Shown: in pieces, positions 35,303 through 41,908 of the stretch
How the letters are laid out: each line of letters begins with the position of its first letter
How positions within the stretch are numbered: the first letter of the stretch is position 1
DNA from: a virus
IMG/VR virus record: IMGVR_UViG_3300022928_000025
Coordinates: 1-61,823 of that record
Direction: 5' to 3' (one strand)
Length of the DNA stretch: 61,823 bases
Notes under the pieces: model-generated
The model's database searches: none
The model's input: only the letters and a program-made list of their open reading frames with translations
What the model was told of the DNA's origin: nothing
Program-made: the position numbers and the translations under genes

Positions 35303-35331
35303 ATATTAGCTTTACTAATATTATTTTGCAA
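35303..35331 (-). promoter_or_regulatory. Promoter with operator (site 3), upstream of terminase genes
   Basis: Minus strand TTGCAA (35326-35331), 17 bp, TAATAT (35303-35308). Operator TATTAG-CTTTA-CTAATA occupies 35304-35320. The -35 lies inside the last codons of the HNH gene. Confidence 0.7.
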
Positions 35332-35821
35332 GCAACTGCCCAGCGATATTTTTAATCCACCACATAAACATATTCTCATCCAAGGTGTGCTTCATCAGGT
35401 TTATGCGGTTACAGACCAAGTGTACATTGTCAAGTGAGTAGCCGCGTGCTGGGTCTCGACGGTCAATTGACGCGTTTAGATCGACTCTACTAATGCCATC
35501 TCTGTAACTGGTCATTAAAATGCCGCTATAGGCGCACTTACCGTCCTGCCGCTCCCAAATTTGCATCAAATCTTCAGGAGTTAGCGAAAAACCGTCAGGT
35601 TCTTTGCCTCGTAGCTTTTTTCTGTGCGAATAGCGTTGGTTTGCGCAGATCCTGGAGAAGTAACTCTCGGTACTCTGGTTGGTATTGATCCTTTTGCTAT
35701 GCCAACTGCATTCTTTACACTTAGTCGACCTACTATTGTTGCCGCGCTTATTCAATTTCATTTCGAAAGCGCTTTTAGGCAGCGCGCTGCGGCAATTTCT
35801 GCATGTATATGTCTTTTCCAT
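35321..35821 (-). CDS. HNH endonuclease
   Basis: 166 residues. Two zinc ligand pairs near the start (CRNCRSALP, TKCKECSWH), then CAYSGIL, VDLNASIDRRDPARGYSLDN and VHLVCNRINLMK, the beta-beta-alpha metal nuclease site with the D-x-R and N-H residues. HNH enzymes encoded next to terminase often help the terminase cut DNA for packaging; free-standing homing endonucleases share the fold. Its promoter at 35829-35857 puts transcription start within a base of the ATG, so this mRNA also looks leaderless. Confidence 0.85.
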   Translation of the reverse strand: MEKTYTCRNCRSALPKSAFEMKLNKRGNNSRSTKCKECSWHSKRINTNQSTESYFSRICANQRYSHRKKLRGKEPDGFSLTPEDLMQIWERQDGKCAYSGILMTSYRDGISRVDLNASIDRRDPARGYSLDNVHLVCNRINLMKHTLDENMFMWWIKNIAGQLLAK

Positions 35822-35828
35822 GCCATGC

Positions 35829-35857
35829 TTTATATATTAGTAAAGCTAATATCGCAA
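35829..35857 (-). promoter_or_regulatory. Promoter with operator (site 4) filling the spacer, upstream of HNH gene
   Basis: Minus strand TTGCGA (35852-35857), 17 bp, TATAAA (35829-35834). Operator TATTAG-TAAAG-CTAATA (35835-35851) occupies exactly the 17-bp spacer. A regulator bound here would cover RNA polymerase contacts completely. Confidence 0.6.
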
Positions 35858-35955
35858 ATTATATAGAAATTTTTTATAAAAATATTTTTAAATTTCACTC
35901 ACACACTATCTCCCCTCCTCGAGTTTAGCGACCTACCCTCCCCCGATCCGGTTTC

Positions 35956-35995
35956 TGGAACCTTGTTTTGGATTTGACTCTTGGAACCTTGTTTT
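35956..35995. repeat. Direct repeat TGGAACCTTGTTTT, 26-bp period
   Basis: The 14-mer occurs at 35956-35969 and 35982-35995 in the space between the divergent late and early operons. The region also holds C-rich and CGCTCG tracts but no reading frame. A pair of regulator sites, or part of the control region of the rightward operon, is possible. Confidence 0.55.
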
Positions 35996-36043
35996 CGCTC
36001 GCTCGTCCCTCGCTCACAGTCGGTTGTTTCTTTGTATTTACTC

Positions 36044-36071
36044 TTATCAATTATCAATTATCAATTATCAA
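36044..36071. repeat. Four tandem copies of TTATCAA ahead of the first early gene
   Basis: The 7-mer TTATCAA is repeated head to tail at 36044, 36051, 36058 and 36065. Single or double copies recur in other early gaps (36434, 36896-36915 with GGG spacers, 38353, 51593). The array lies 12 nt ahead of the ATG at 36083, between the presumed promoter and the ribosome site. Confidence 0.7.
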
Positions 36072-36082
36072 GGATCACTCTC

Positions 36083-36205
36083 ATGCTCATACTCGCCTTT
36101 ATTCAAGAACAAATATCTTACGCAACAGCCGGTGAACTCATCGCTTCTGGCTTCATTCTTTCCATCTACTTACTCGACCTATATTCAATGACCAAGGAGT
36201 ACTAA
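36083..36205 (+). CDS. Small membrane protein, first gene of the early operon
   Basis: 40 residues with one membrane helix (ATAGELIASGFILSIYLLDLY) and a short charged tail. The AAGGA ribosome site is 8 nt ahead of the ATG. First of four consecutive tiny membrane or secreted proteins, a typical place for phage factors that alter the host envelope or exclude other phages. Function not known. Confidence 0.6.
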   Translation: MLILAFIQEQISYATAGELIASGFILSIYLLDLYSMTKEY

Positions 36206-36207
36206 CC

Positions 36208-36426
36208 ATGAACAACATCAAAATCTTCAGCACCGCCGCAATCAAATTCTTTCTCTTTCTATTAGCAGTCTACGCAATCTCAGCTACCTTCGCCTTCGCT
36301 ACCCAAACCGTCGTCAATCCCAACGACATCTCAAACGATTACATCTGCATCAAAGACTTATTTCCCGACGCTTACTACTGCAAGCCCAAAGCCAAAGATC
36401 CTATCCCTTGGTTTCTTGACCTTTAA
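36208..36426 (+). CDS. Small secreted or membrane-anchored protein
   Basis: 72 residues. A basic start (MNNIKIFSTAAIKF) followed by a hydrophobic segment (FLFLLAVYAISATFAFA) and an AFAT cleavage-like site gives a probable signal peptide. The mature part has two cysteines (YICIKD, YYCKPK) that could pair in the periplasm, ending in PWFLDL. The leader box AGTACTAACC precedes the ATG, as in neighbours. Likely a periplasmic early protein. Confidence 0.6.
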   Translation: MNNIKIFSTAAIKFFLFLLAVYAISATFAFATQTVVNPNDISNDYICIKDLFPDAYYCKPKAKDPIPWFLDL

Positions 36427-36462
36427 CCCTTATCACTTATCAATTATCCAGGACTATTAACC

Positions 36463-36687
36463 ATGAACTACCTAACTAACAAACTCAGCACTATCAACTA
36501 TCAAGCTCATCTGCAAACAGCCAAAGAACTAGCACTCAAAGCCAAAGACTACGCTAAAGAAAACCCAGACACCGTATTCCTCGGCCTCACCTCGCTACTG
36601 CTCCTAGACATCAGTGACTCACTCGACAATCTCGAAGACCACTCAACTATCCAAACCATCTTAGACCTCAAAAATAACGGATACTAA
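36463..36687 (+). CDS. Hypothetical early protein related to 37372-37584
   Basis: 74 residues. AKDYAKENPDTVFLGLTSLL followed by DISDSLDNLED closely resembles the gene at 37372-37584 (HAKANPDVWALGLLAFVV, GDLSDITEALSEL), so the two are paralogues flanking the iteron array. A weakly hydrophobic central helix (VFLGLTSLLLL) may touch membrane. Function unknown. Confidence 0.6.
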   Translation: MNYLTNKLSTINYQAHLQTAKELALKAKDYAKENPDTVFLGLTSLLLLDISDSLDNLEDHSTIQTILDLKNNGY

Positions 36688-36689
36688 CC

Positions 36690-36794
36690 ATGAAAAAGAA
36701 ATCATTCGAACTACTCATCGTTAACCTCACAGGCATAAGCTGCTGCGTACTCCTCGGCTTGTGGCTCGCCTTCCTACTCACATTACCCTTCTAA
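36690..36794 (+). CDS. Tiny membrane protein
   Basis: 34 residues: MKKKSFELLIVN then a single membrane helix (CVLLGLWLAFLLTLPF) with a double Cys at its start. It starts 2 nt after the previous stop with the shared GATACTAACC leader box, and the terminator 36798-36839 follows at once, so it closes the first early operon. Confidence 0.6.
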   Translation: MKKKSFELLIVNLTGISCCVLLGLWLAFLLTLPF

Positions 36795-36797
36795 CTC

Positions 36798-36839
36798 ATC
36801 GCTTTACTCGCGGCCCCCCGACAGGGGGGGCTTAGCGAT
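36798..36839 (+). terminator. Strong hairpin terminator of the first early operon
   Basis: GCCCCCC-GACA-GGGGGGC (36813-36831) forms a near-perfect GC stem with a tetraloop. An outer ATCGCT/AGCGAT pair extends it. A T/C-rich run (TTTGGCCTCTTT) follows instead of pure T. It separates the four small membrane genes from the iteron region. Confidence 0.7.
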
Positions 36840-37371
36840 TTGGCCTCTTTACGAGCCAGATAAACGTGCATGTGTAAGCAATAAACGTGCATGGACACTT
36901 ATCAAGGGACACTTATCAAGGGACAAATGACAACGGGCAGGGGTCAATGGCCAAGAATCACGTAAATTGATCAAATATTAACCAATAACGGCCAATGTGT
37001 GTCAGAAAACGAGGTGTGTGTCAGGTTTTACGGTGATGTGGACAGATTTGTGTGACAAATGTTAGTGAACACTATCCCCTTAATACTCAACAACTTACCC
37101 TCAAAAAGGGCAAATGTGTGTCAGGTGTGCCACCTTTTTCAACTCTATTCTAATAATTTGTAATTCCTTTTTTTAAAAACGTTTTCTAGGGAACTCTATG
37201 AAAAAAGTTGTCCACTGGCACACACTTAAGAAAAAGTGACTTAAACCTATGATAACTATAAGAATAGCGTTTACTAACTTCTGGCACACAATCTGGCACA
37301 CATTTTCCAAAAGCTGGCACACAGCAACTTTTCTGGCACACAAGACCTTACAAACTACAAGGATATAAACC
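36840..37371. other. 577-bp non-coding region with iteron arrays; candidate replication origin
   Basis: No credible reading frame lies between 36795 and 37371. Left part: direct repeats ATAAACGTGCATG (two copies) and ACTTATCAAGGGAC (two copies) within 36858-36926. Middle: three TGTGTGTCA copies at 36996, 37015 and 37115, each on the plus strand, and one GGTGTGCCACC. Right: five TGGCACACA copies at 37216, 37282, 37294, 37315 and 37334, which are the reverse complement of TGTGTGCCA. The two arms therefore face each other around an AT-rich stretch (about 37145-37192, with a run of T and A). This arrangement fits a phage origin or partition site. Confidence 0.7.
36996..37342. repeat. Inverted arrays of the 9-bp motif TGTGTGYCA
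   Basis: Three forward copies with T in the variable position at 36996-37004, 37015-37023 and 37115-37123, and five reverse-oriented copies (TGGCACACA) at 37216-37224, 37282-37290, 37294-37302, 37315-37323 and 37334-37342. Spacings in the right arm are 66, 12, 21 and 19 bp; two are near whole helical turns. Confidence 0.85.
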
Positions 37372-37584
37372 ATGACTATCTATGACGAATTCGAAAAAGT
37401 TAAGGGTACATTCCAACAGAAAGTACCCACATCAACACTTGGCAAGGTACAAGCGAGAGCTAATTACCTACTTCAACATGCCAAAGCTAACCCTGACGTC
37501 TGGGCACTTGGCCTCTTGGCTTTTGTCGTAGGTGACTTGTCAGATATCACTGAAGCCTTATCCGAATTAACTACCGAGGTGTAA
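37372..37584 (+). CDS. Hypothetical early protein, paralogue of 36463-36687
   Basis: 70 residues. DEFEKVKGTFQQKVPTST, then ANYLLQHAKANPDVW, ALGLLAFVVGDLSDITEAL. The shared AxxNPDxxxLGL...DxSD core identifies it as a paralogue of 36463-36687. It is the first gene after the iteron array; AAGGATATAAACC precedes the ATG. Function unknown. Confidence 0.6.
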   Translation: MTIYDEFEKVKGTFQQKVPTSTLGKVQARANYLLQHAKANPDVWALGLLAFVVGDLSDITEALSELTTEV

Positions 37585-37587
37585 CCC

Positions 37588-37779
37588 ATGAACCCTGAAA
37601 TTGTACGCTCGGCCTTCGGCCGTAAACTCATCGAGATCCACAACGATTGGTGCTTAACCAATAACCTTCCTCAAGCGATGCTTGACTATGAACACTTAAC
37701 AAGTGTCGACGAACCAGAGCTCGTGTCAGGTGAGCATTACTTCCCTTATAAGGAAACTCAACATGATCAAACCACATAA
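37588..37779 (+). CDS. Hypothetical early protein
   Basis: 63 residues, soluble and acidic towards the C-terminus, with an aromatic EHYFPYKETQHDQ end. It starts 3 nt after the preceding stop and overlaps the next start by 17 nt. I recognise no family; position argues for a host-takeover peptide. Confidence 0.5.
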   Translation: MNPEIVRSAFGRKLIEIHNDWCLTNNLPQAMLDYEHLTSVDEPELVSGEHYFPYKETQHDQTT

Positions 37780-38062
37780 CTATTTTAGTTTTTACAGAGC
37801 AGACGTAGTCGCCGAATGCTGGGACGATGTCCCAGACGCGCTATATCGTACTCTCTGGAACGATATCGTACCCGTCCAAGAAGAGCTTGGCGAAGTCCCC
37901 GAAGTGGGAGTCGCAGCACTGTCTGACTATTGGCACCTGCTGTCTGAAACTGATCAAACACTCCTCAACACCCTCGCAGCAAATATTGAAGCTGAGTGGG
38001 AACAAAAAGATGAGTTAGAAGAAAAAGAAGAGTGGGACGAAACAGGCGATATCCCCTACTAA
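37763..38062 (+). CDS. Hypothetical acidic early protein
   Basis: 99 residues, strongly acidic at the end (EWEQKDELEEKEEWDETGD). A DDVPDALYRTLWNDI motif lies near the start. The ATG at 37763 has AAGGAA 7 nt upstream and is preferred to a more upstream in-frame start at 37703. An acidic tail of this type is common in phage DNA mimics and small regulators; nothing more can be said. Confidence 0.55.
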   Translation: MIKPHNYFSFYRADVVAECWDDVPDALYRTLWNDIVPVQEELGEVPEVGVAALSDYWHLLSETDQTLLNTLAANIEAEWEQKDELEEKEEWDETGDIPY

Positions 38063-38156
38063 CCCTCCCCCGCAGAATAACAACTCGATCCTCCGGCTCT
38101 CGTCAGTCGGTATTAATTAATAAGTTAGTTCTATATGTCTCTATATAGTTCTATCT

Positions 38157-38190
38157 TATTAGTTGTACTAATAAATTCATTAGCTAATAT
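38157..38190 (+). promoter_or_regulatory. Operator (site 5) with a second short palindrome; promoter region of 38203
   Basis: TATTAG-TTGTA-CTAATA at 38157-38173 and ATTAGCTAAT at 38179-38188. TTGTAC (38163-38168), 16 bp, TAATAT (38185-38190) is a possible promoter, but its start point would fall after the ribosome site AAAGG (38191-38195), so the true -10 may lie further upstream. The site shares 18 bases with the one at 56858. Confidence 0.6.
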
Positions 38191-38202
38191 AAAGGTAACG
38201 CT

Positions 38203-38349
38203 ATGAACAAAATTATAAACCTCCACGTTGACCACTGGCACTTGGTATTTGACGTCGAAGAAGAGCAAGTGCACCCAAAGACCTTTGACGACTATGTCGA
38301 AGAGCTTTTCATGAAAGAAGTAGAGCAGTACGAAGCAGTATCAATTTAA
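38203..38349 (+). CDS. Hypothetical small acidic protein
   Basis: 48 residues, acidic, with histidines near the start (INLHVDHWHLVFDVEEEQ). AAAGG is 7 nt ahead of the ATG. First gene after the operator cluster at 38157-38190. No family recognised. Confidence 0.5.
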   Translation: MNKIINLHVDHWHLVFDVEEEQVHPKTFDDYVEELFMKEVEQYEAVSI

Positions 38350-38383
38350 AACTTATCAATAATCTATGTAGAGATGATCAATT

Positions 38384-39160
38384 ATGGCTAATTCAGCAAA
38401 AGTAGCACCTTACGTATACCCTAAAAACCTTGACGCAGACCGTCCAGAGCTCGTCAACCCCAACGAAACAGAACCAGATCACTATCGTGCAGACACGATC
38501 GCAGACCCAGAGGGCGCGCGTATCCGTGACAACGTCAAGTATCTCGGCTTCCCGAAGTTCGTACTAGATAACTTCTATGACGACACCAAGAACTTGTGGG
38601 GTAAGCCCAACAAGTCAAACGCACAGATGCTGCGTCCGACAGATGTACACATTCAAGAGTGCATCGGGTTCTCAACTATCACCGACGAGGACGACGTCGC
38701 CATGAACCGCATGGCATACGGCACCCACGGCGATGCAATTACACAAGTACGCGACGCGTACATCACCATACTCGACACAATCGAGTCCACCATGCACTTC
38801 GAGATCATGAAACAGGTTGCGAACATCACAACCAACATGCTCGCCAAGCGCGCCATTGCAAAAGCCACGTATAACGCAGCCACTGGACGCGTGACAGAGT
38901 CACACGAGTCAGTGCCAGAGTACATCGAGAACTTACAGACTCGCATGTTCGAAGCGTCAGCTAACGCAGGTATGTGGCGCGCCATACACGCAGACTTGTG
39001 GACTCACCTTAACTGGCAGAAGGCACCGCTCTATTACGTAGACAATGCCATCAAGATGGATCTGCACCAGAAAGCGTCGTACTTCGACAAGACTTACCGC
39101 CCAGTCGCCCCAGCGACCGCCACGGTAGACGACCTCAAGAAGTTCACTATCGCTTGTTAA
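38384..39160 (+). CDS. Hypothetical early protein, probably abundant
   Basis: 258 residues, soluble, mixed alpha/beta; HFEIMKQVANITTNMLAKRA gives a long helix, SVPEYIENLQTRMFEASANA a second. I know no family that matches. It is by far the largest gene of the left early region. Codons are richer in C-ending forms (CGC, AAC, GAC, ATC) than in the AT-rich small genes that follow, a sign of strong expression. A GC hairpin (39168-39196) follows the stop. Candidates include a DNA-binding or host-takeover protein. Confidence 0.55.
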   Translation: MANSAKVAPYVYPKNLDADRPELVNPNETEPDHYRADTIADPEGARIRDNVKYLGFPKFVLDNFYDDTKNLWGKPNKSNAQMLRPTDVHIQECIGFSTITDEDDVAMNRMAYGTHGDAITQVRDAYITILDTIESTMHFEIMKQVANITTNMLAKRAIAKATYNAATGRVTESHESVPEYIENLQTRMFEASANAGMWRAIHADLWTHLNWQKAPLYYVDNAIKMDLHQKASYFDKTYRPVAPATATVDDLKKFTIAC

Positions 39161-39167
39161 CACTTAA

Positions 39168-39196
39168 CCCTTGCCGAGTTAACCGCTCGGCAGGGG
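39168..39196 (+). terminator. Probable terminator after the 258-residue gene
   Basis: TTGCCGAG-TTAACCG-CTCGGCAGGG forms a 7-8-bp GC-rich stem with a seven-base loop. It is followed by TCCTTTA rather than a pure T run, so it may be a partial terminator or an mRNA-protecting hairpin. Confidence 0.55.
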
Positions 39197-39239
39197 TCCT
39201 TTAAACCCAGGACACTACGTGCAGGAGGACTACGTGCGC

Positions 39240-39440
39240 ATGACAAACCTTGAACTCATAGAGCTGCTTGATAAGACCACACAAAAAATAAATGAACAGG
39301 GACGCATCGTTGATGATCACCTGCTGCAACGAAAGCGGAACTTAGAAGCTGTGCTGCAAGAGCAGCGTCAGTTGGAACAGAAAGTAAAACAACAACAGCT
39401 AGAACTGGCTCAGATATTCGGAGCTCGGGAGGCCCAATGA
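39240..39440 (+). CDS. Small coiled-coil protein
   Basis: 66 residues from the ATG at 39240; AGGAGG lies 11 nt upstream and a GTG at 39234 is also possible. Almost entirely helix: ELIELLDKTTQKIN and a Gln-rich EQRQLEQKVKQQQLELAQIF coiled coil. Stop overlaps the next start (ATGA). No family recognised. Confidence 0.55.
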   Translation: MTNLELIELLDKTTQKINEQGRIVDDHLLQRKRNLEAVLQEQRQLEQKVKQQQLELAQIFGAREAQ

Positions 39441-39646
39441 TTGTAGAACAGGTCAGCAAAGACTTTTGGCGCTTAACAGTTGGTCATGGATGCAGACAGC
39501 TTGTCTTCTTCTCCACTAACAGTGCAGAAGAGGTACAGAACAAATGGCAGCGCTACGTGCGTGACTTGGACTTTGATAAATACCGAGTAACAAGTTCACC
39601 TTTATGGCACGCACTGGAACATTACGATTTAAAGGACTTCAACTAA
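39437..39646 (+). CDS. Hypothetical small protein
   Basis: 69 residues, compact alpha/beta (VSKDFWRLTVGHGCRQLVFF, then SAEEVQNKWQRYV). Overlaps both neighbours by a few bases, as expected in a translationally coupled chain. No family recognised. Confidence 0.5.
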   Translation: MIVEQVSKDFWRLTVGHGCRQLVFFSTNSAEEVQNKWQRYVRDLDFDKYRVTSSPLWHALEHYDLKDFN

Positions 39647-39861
39647 TGACACAACGCTTGGACATGCAGCCTAAATGGATAATAAAAATTCAGCAGCTAA
39701 TCACAGTAATAGAAAACCCAGAAGCAGACCCACAGCGCGTTGCTGAAGCACGCGAATCACTTATTAACTTAGCAACTTATGTAGACCTAATGAACTCATT
39801 ACAAATAGGAGTGTTTGAAGAAACAGTTACGTTCTCTGATGACCCCGTCATGCTCCACTGA
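39646..39861 (+). CDS. Hypothetical small helical protein
   Basis: 71 residues. Start overlaps the previous stop (TAATG). Two helices (WIIKIQQLITVIENPE, QRVAEARESLINLATYVDL) and an acidic end. No function assigned. Confidence 0.5.
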   Translation: MTQRLDMQPKWIIKIQQLITVIENPEADPQRVAEARESLINLATYVDLMNSLQIGVFEETVTFSDDPVMLH

Positions 39862-39869
39862 GCAAGGAA

Positions 39870-40454
39870 ATGAAAATGAATATGACACTAGATGAATTAG
39901 TAAACGCACAGATTAGAGACTATTTGAGCAGCGAAGATTTTATAAATAAGTACGACACCGAACAATTGGTAAAAGACGAAGTTGAAAATCAAATGTCTGA
40001 CTACTTGAATTCCTATGATGCCGACGAAAAGTACGCAACCACTGAGTACGTCGACGAAGAGATTCGAGAACAGGTTCGATGCGTCATTGACTCCGATGAA
40101 TACGCCACTGAAGAATTCGTTCGTGACCTGTGCTCGATGGTACAAGCAGAGCTGAAGGCAACGGAACAAGTTATTGACGTTGTCTATAAACAAATGCACG
40201 AGTTAAGAAAAGAACTACACCTCGAAGGGCTGGTCCCAGCAGAAAAAGAAAAACCCGTTAATCAGCTCGATCAGTTTATACATCCTCACGGCTTGATTGC
40301 TGGTTACAACAACTTAGAAACATTAACAAGCTTCATGGGGGCCTCTCTCTCCGACCCATCACAAAAGCAACTGGTCATAGCAATGGTGCTCGCTACCGCA
40401 CGAAATCTAATCCAGGAGCAACTCGACAATGATCACAAAGAAATTGGAGGCTGA
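39870..40454 (+). CDS. Hypothetical acidic coiled-coil protein
   Basis: 194 residues. The first 120 are very acidic and helical (LSSEDFINKYDTEQLVKDEV, DYLNSYDADEKYATTEYVDE) with a repeated DYL-S/N-S-x-DxxxKYxT-like unit. A C-terminal helical domain (LSDPSQKQLVIAMVLATARN) follows. The largest gene among the tiny ones. Repeats of charged helix suggest a fibrous or DNA-mimic protein; this is inference. Confidence 0.55.
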   Translation: MKMNMTLDELVNAQIRDYLSSEDFINKYDTEQLVKDEVENQMSDYLNSYDADEKYATTEYVDEEIREQVRCVIDSDEYATEEFVRDLCSMVQAELKATEQVIDVVYKQMHELRKELHLEGLVPAEKEKPVNQLDQFIHPHGLIAGYNNLETLTSFMGASLSDPSQKQLVIAMVLATARNLIQEQLDNDHKEIGG

Positions 40455-40457
40455 GTC

Positions 40458-40652
40458 ATGAACCAAAACATTTATGTGAACACTGTGGCATATATGGAGA
40501 AGCCTCAGTCTTGGTCAAGCCCAATTGCTACTTTCGCAAGTGAAGAGCTTTACGCTTTGTGCGCGCCGACTATTGAAAAGTGGATAGCAGAGCAAAGTCC
40601 AAATTTCATACTTTCGGAAACTTGCGAGATTAACAAACTAATAACGTTATAG
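40458..40652 (+). CDS. Hypothetical small protein
   Basis: 64 residues; GGAGG precedes the ATG by 7 nt. Contains two cysteines (LCAPTIEKWIAEQSP, ETCEINKL) and no membrane segment. No family recognised. Confidence 0.5.
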   Translation: MNQNIYVNTVAYMEKPQSWSSPIATFASEELYALCAPTIEKWIAEQSPNFILSETCEINKLITL

Positions 40653-40665
40653 GAGCAACTTGACA

Positions 40666-40842
40666 ATGATCACTAGACAGCAACGCGTAGCCCTACACCG
40701 TGTATGGCTGCGTAACGACCAAGGAAAAACGTACCGACAATTTAGGAAGTCTGCCACAACCGGCATTGGCATGGACTGCGTCATCGTTCGCTGGTCAGGT
40801 ATTTGGCTTGGTATCGAGTACGACGGGTACACACACAGTTAG
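40666..40842 (+). CDS. Conserved-looking small phage protein
   Basis: 58 residues, basic. ITRQQRVALHRVWLRNDQGK is followed by TYRQFRKSATTGIGMDCVIV and RWSGIWLGIEYDGYTHS. This type of compact beta protein with a YRxFRxS core and WxGIWLGI ending recurs in early regions of many tailed phages. ATG chosen over an in-frame TTG at 40660 because AGGAG is 10 nt from the ATG. Function unknown. Confidence 0.6.
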   Translation: MITRQQRVALHRVWLRNDQGKTYRQFRKSATTGIGMDCVIVRWSGIWLGIEYDGYTHS

Positions 40843-40850
40843 GAGTGACT

Positions 40851-41021
40851 ATGCCAAAACCAAAAATCTCAAACGGTAGGCCGTGTGAAATATGCAATGT
40901 ATTCATCAGAGCAATTAAAGGCGCGATTCTGTGCGAGCCCTGCCAAGAACAAGTCATTAAATTAAATCAACTTTGGACGAGGCCGTCATCTGATGCCACG
41001 CACGAATCAGCGAACCGGTAA
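40851..41021 (+). CDS. Small zinc-ribbon protein
   Basis: 56 residues. CEICNVFIRAIKGAILCEPC gives two CxxC pairs 14 residues apart, a zinc ribbon. AGGAG is 6 nt upstream of the ATG. A sister gene of similar design follows at 40993. Such peptides commonly bind host RNA polymerase or nucleic acid. Confidence 0.6.
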   Translation: MPKPKISNGRPCEICNVFIRAIKGAILCEPCQEQVIKLNQLWTRPSSDATHESANR

Positions 41022-41169
41022 AAACTGCGAAAACTGCGGCGCTCTTATCCCTTATCAAGATTTCTTTTGTAAACCTTGTAAAGAGATGAGCACATTACTT
41101 CATAAACCTTGGAGAAAAACGTATGGACATAAATTGCAGGCACTGTGGCGAGCCTTGGGACGCAAGTGA
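40993..41169 (+). CDS. Small zinc-ribbon protein, basic
   Basis: 58 residues. CENCGALIPYQDFFCKPC is a zinc ribbon with spacing similar to its neighbour. The rest is basic (KPWRKTYGHKL, LGRK). It overlaps the previous gene by 29 nt and the next start by 47 nt, so it is easily missed. The repeated CxxC-n-CxxC design next door suggests a tandem duplication. Confidence 0.55.
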   Translation: MPRTNQRTGKNCENCGALIPYQDFFCKPCKEMSTLLHKPWRKTYGHKLQALWRALGRK

Positions 41170-41380
41170 GCTACATGAATTTGGTGATTATCACACACGA
41201 GCAGCTCTGTTTGCTCAACACGGATGTGGGGCATTTGACAGTGAAGACCCGACACTTGTTACTAAATGCAGTAACGAAGTTTATGACCAACAATTAGCTG
41301 ATATATCCGCAGCATTACAGGACGACAGTGATTACCCTGACGAATGGATAGACGCAGATGCTTACAGGAGAATGTTATGA
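41123..41380 (+). CDS. Hypothetical protein with Cys pair
   Basis: 85 residues. CRHCGEPWDASELHEFGDYH gives one CxxC with nearby His, a further HGCGAF, and a later KCSNEVYD; together they could bind zinc. C-terminus acidic. Stop overlaps the next start (ATGA). Confidence 0.55.
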   Translation: MDINCRHCGEPWDASELHEFGDYHTRAALFAQHGCGAFDSEDPTLVTKCSNEVYDQQLADISAALQDDSDYPDEWIDADAYRRML

Positions 41381-41619
41381 ATTTAGATAAAGCGCTACAA
41401 CAAGTAGACGGCGAATTAATAAAAGTTTTAGACATTCGTCCAGCAGGCGTAGACACCTACCCTACCGCAATAGTTGTCGTTAAACGAAACACAAAACTAC
41501 ACCCTTACGTGACCTGGCGCGCAGTTGATTCATCACGAGACGGAGTCCCAGCGCATTTTCTATCTGGTAATTACTGCGAGACTCTTGAAGAAGCCCTTCA
41601 AGACACCCGTAAAGCATAG
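41377..41619 (+). CDS. Hypothetical small protein
   Basis: 80 residues; ATGA overlap with the preceding gene. Alternating strands and helices (LDKALQQVDGELIKVLDIRP, YPTAIVVVKRNTKLHPYVTW) and an acidic helical end. No motif recognised. Confidence 0.5.
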   Translation: MNLDKALQQVDGELIKVLDIRPAGVDTYPTAIVVVKRNTKLHPYVTWRAVDSSRDGVPAHFLSGNYCETLEEALQDTRKA

Positions 41620-41620
41620 A

Positions 41621-41908
41621 ATGACGTCCCCACGGAATGAGAATGAGTCTTGGGAATTCGAACTGCAAGGCGAACATCTTCGCGTCTATTGGAATGGTGG
41701 CATCCATTTCAGCCTTCAACACTTAATAGATAGCCAATGGCACACCCGCCATACCTTCACACGAATTGGTATCCAAACCTCAAGCCAAGCGTGTTCCTAC
41801 GCCCTCAAATATATAAATGACATTAACACTAGTCCCTTGGTAAGCCCCAAAGGCAAGCTAAGTCCAATATGGAAATTCAATTATGAAAAAGACTATGGAG
41901 TTCTATGA
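41621..41908 (+). CDS. Hypothetical small protein
   Basis: 95 residues from the ATG at 41621, just after the previous stop. WEFELQGEHLRVYWNGGIHF then a helix ending SYALKYINDI. A beta-alpha pattern; no family. Overlaps the next gene by 26 nt. Confidence 0.5.
   Translation: MTSPRNENESWEFELQGEHLRVYWNGGIHFSLQHLIDSQWHTRHTFTRIGIQTSSQACSYALKYINDINTSPLVSPKGKLSPIWKFNYEKDYGVL

Noticed and set aside
35866-36080. Single-subunit RNA polymerase promoter
   Set aside because: No T7-type consensus repeats and no phage RNA polymerase gene in the window; promoters look like host sigma70 type.
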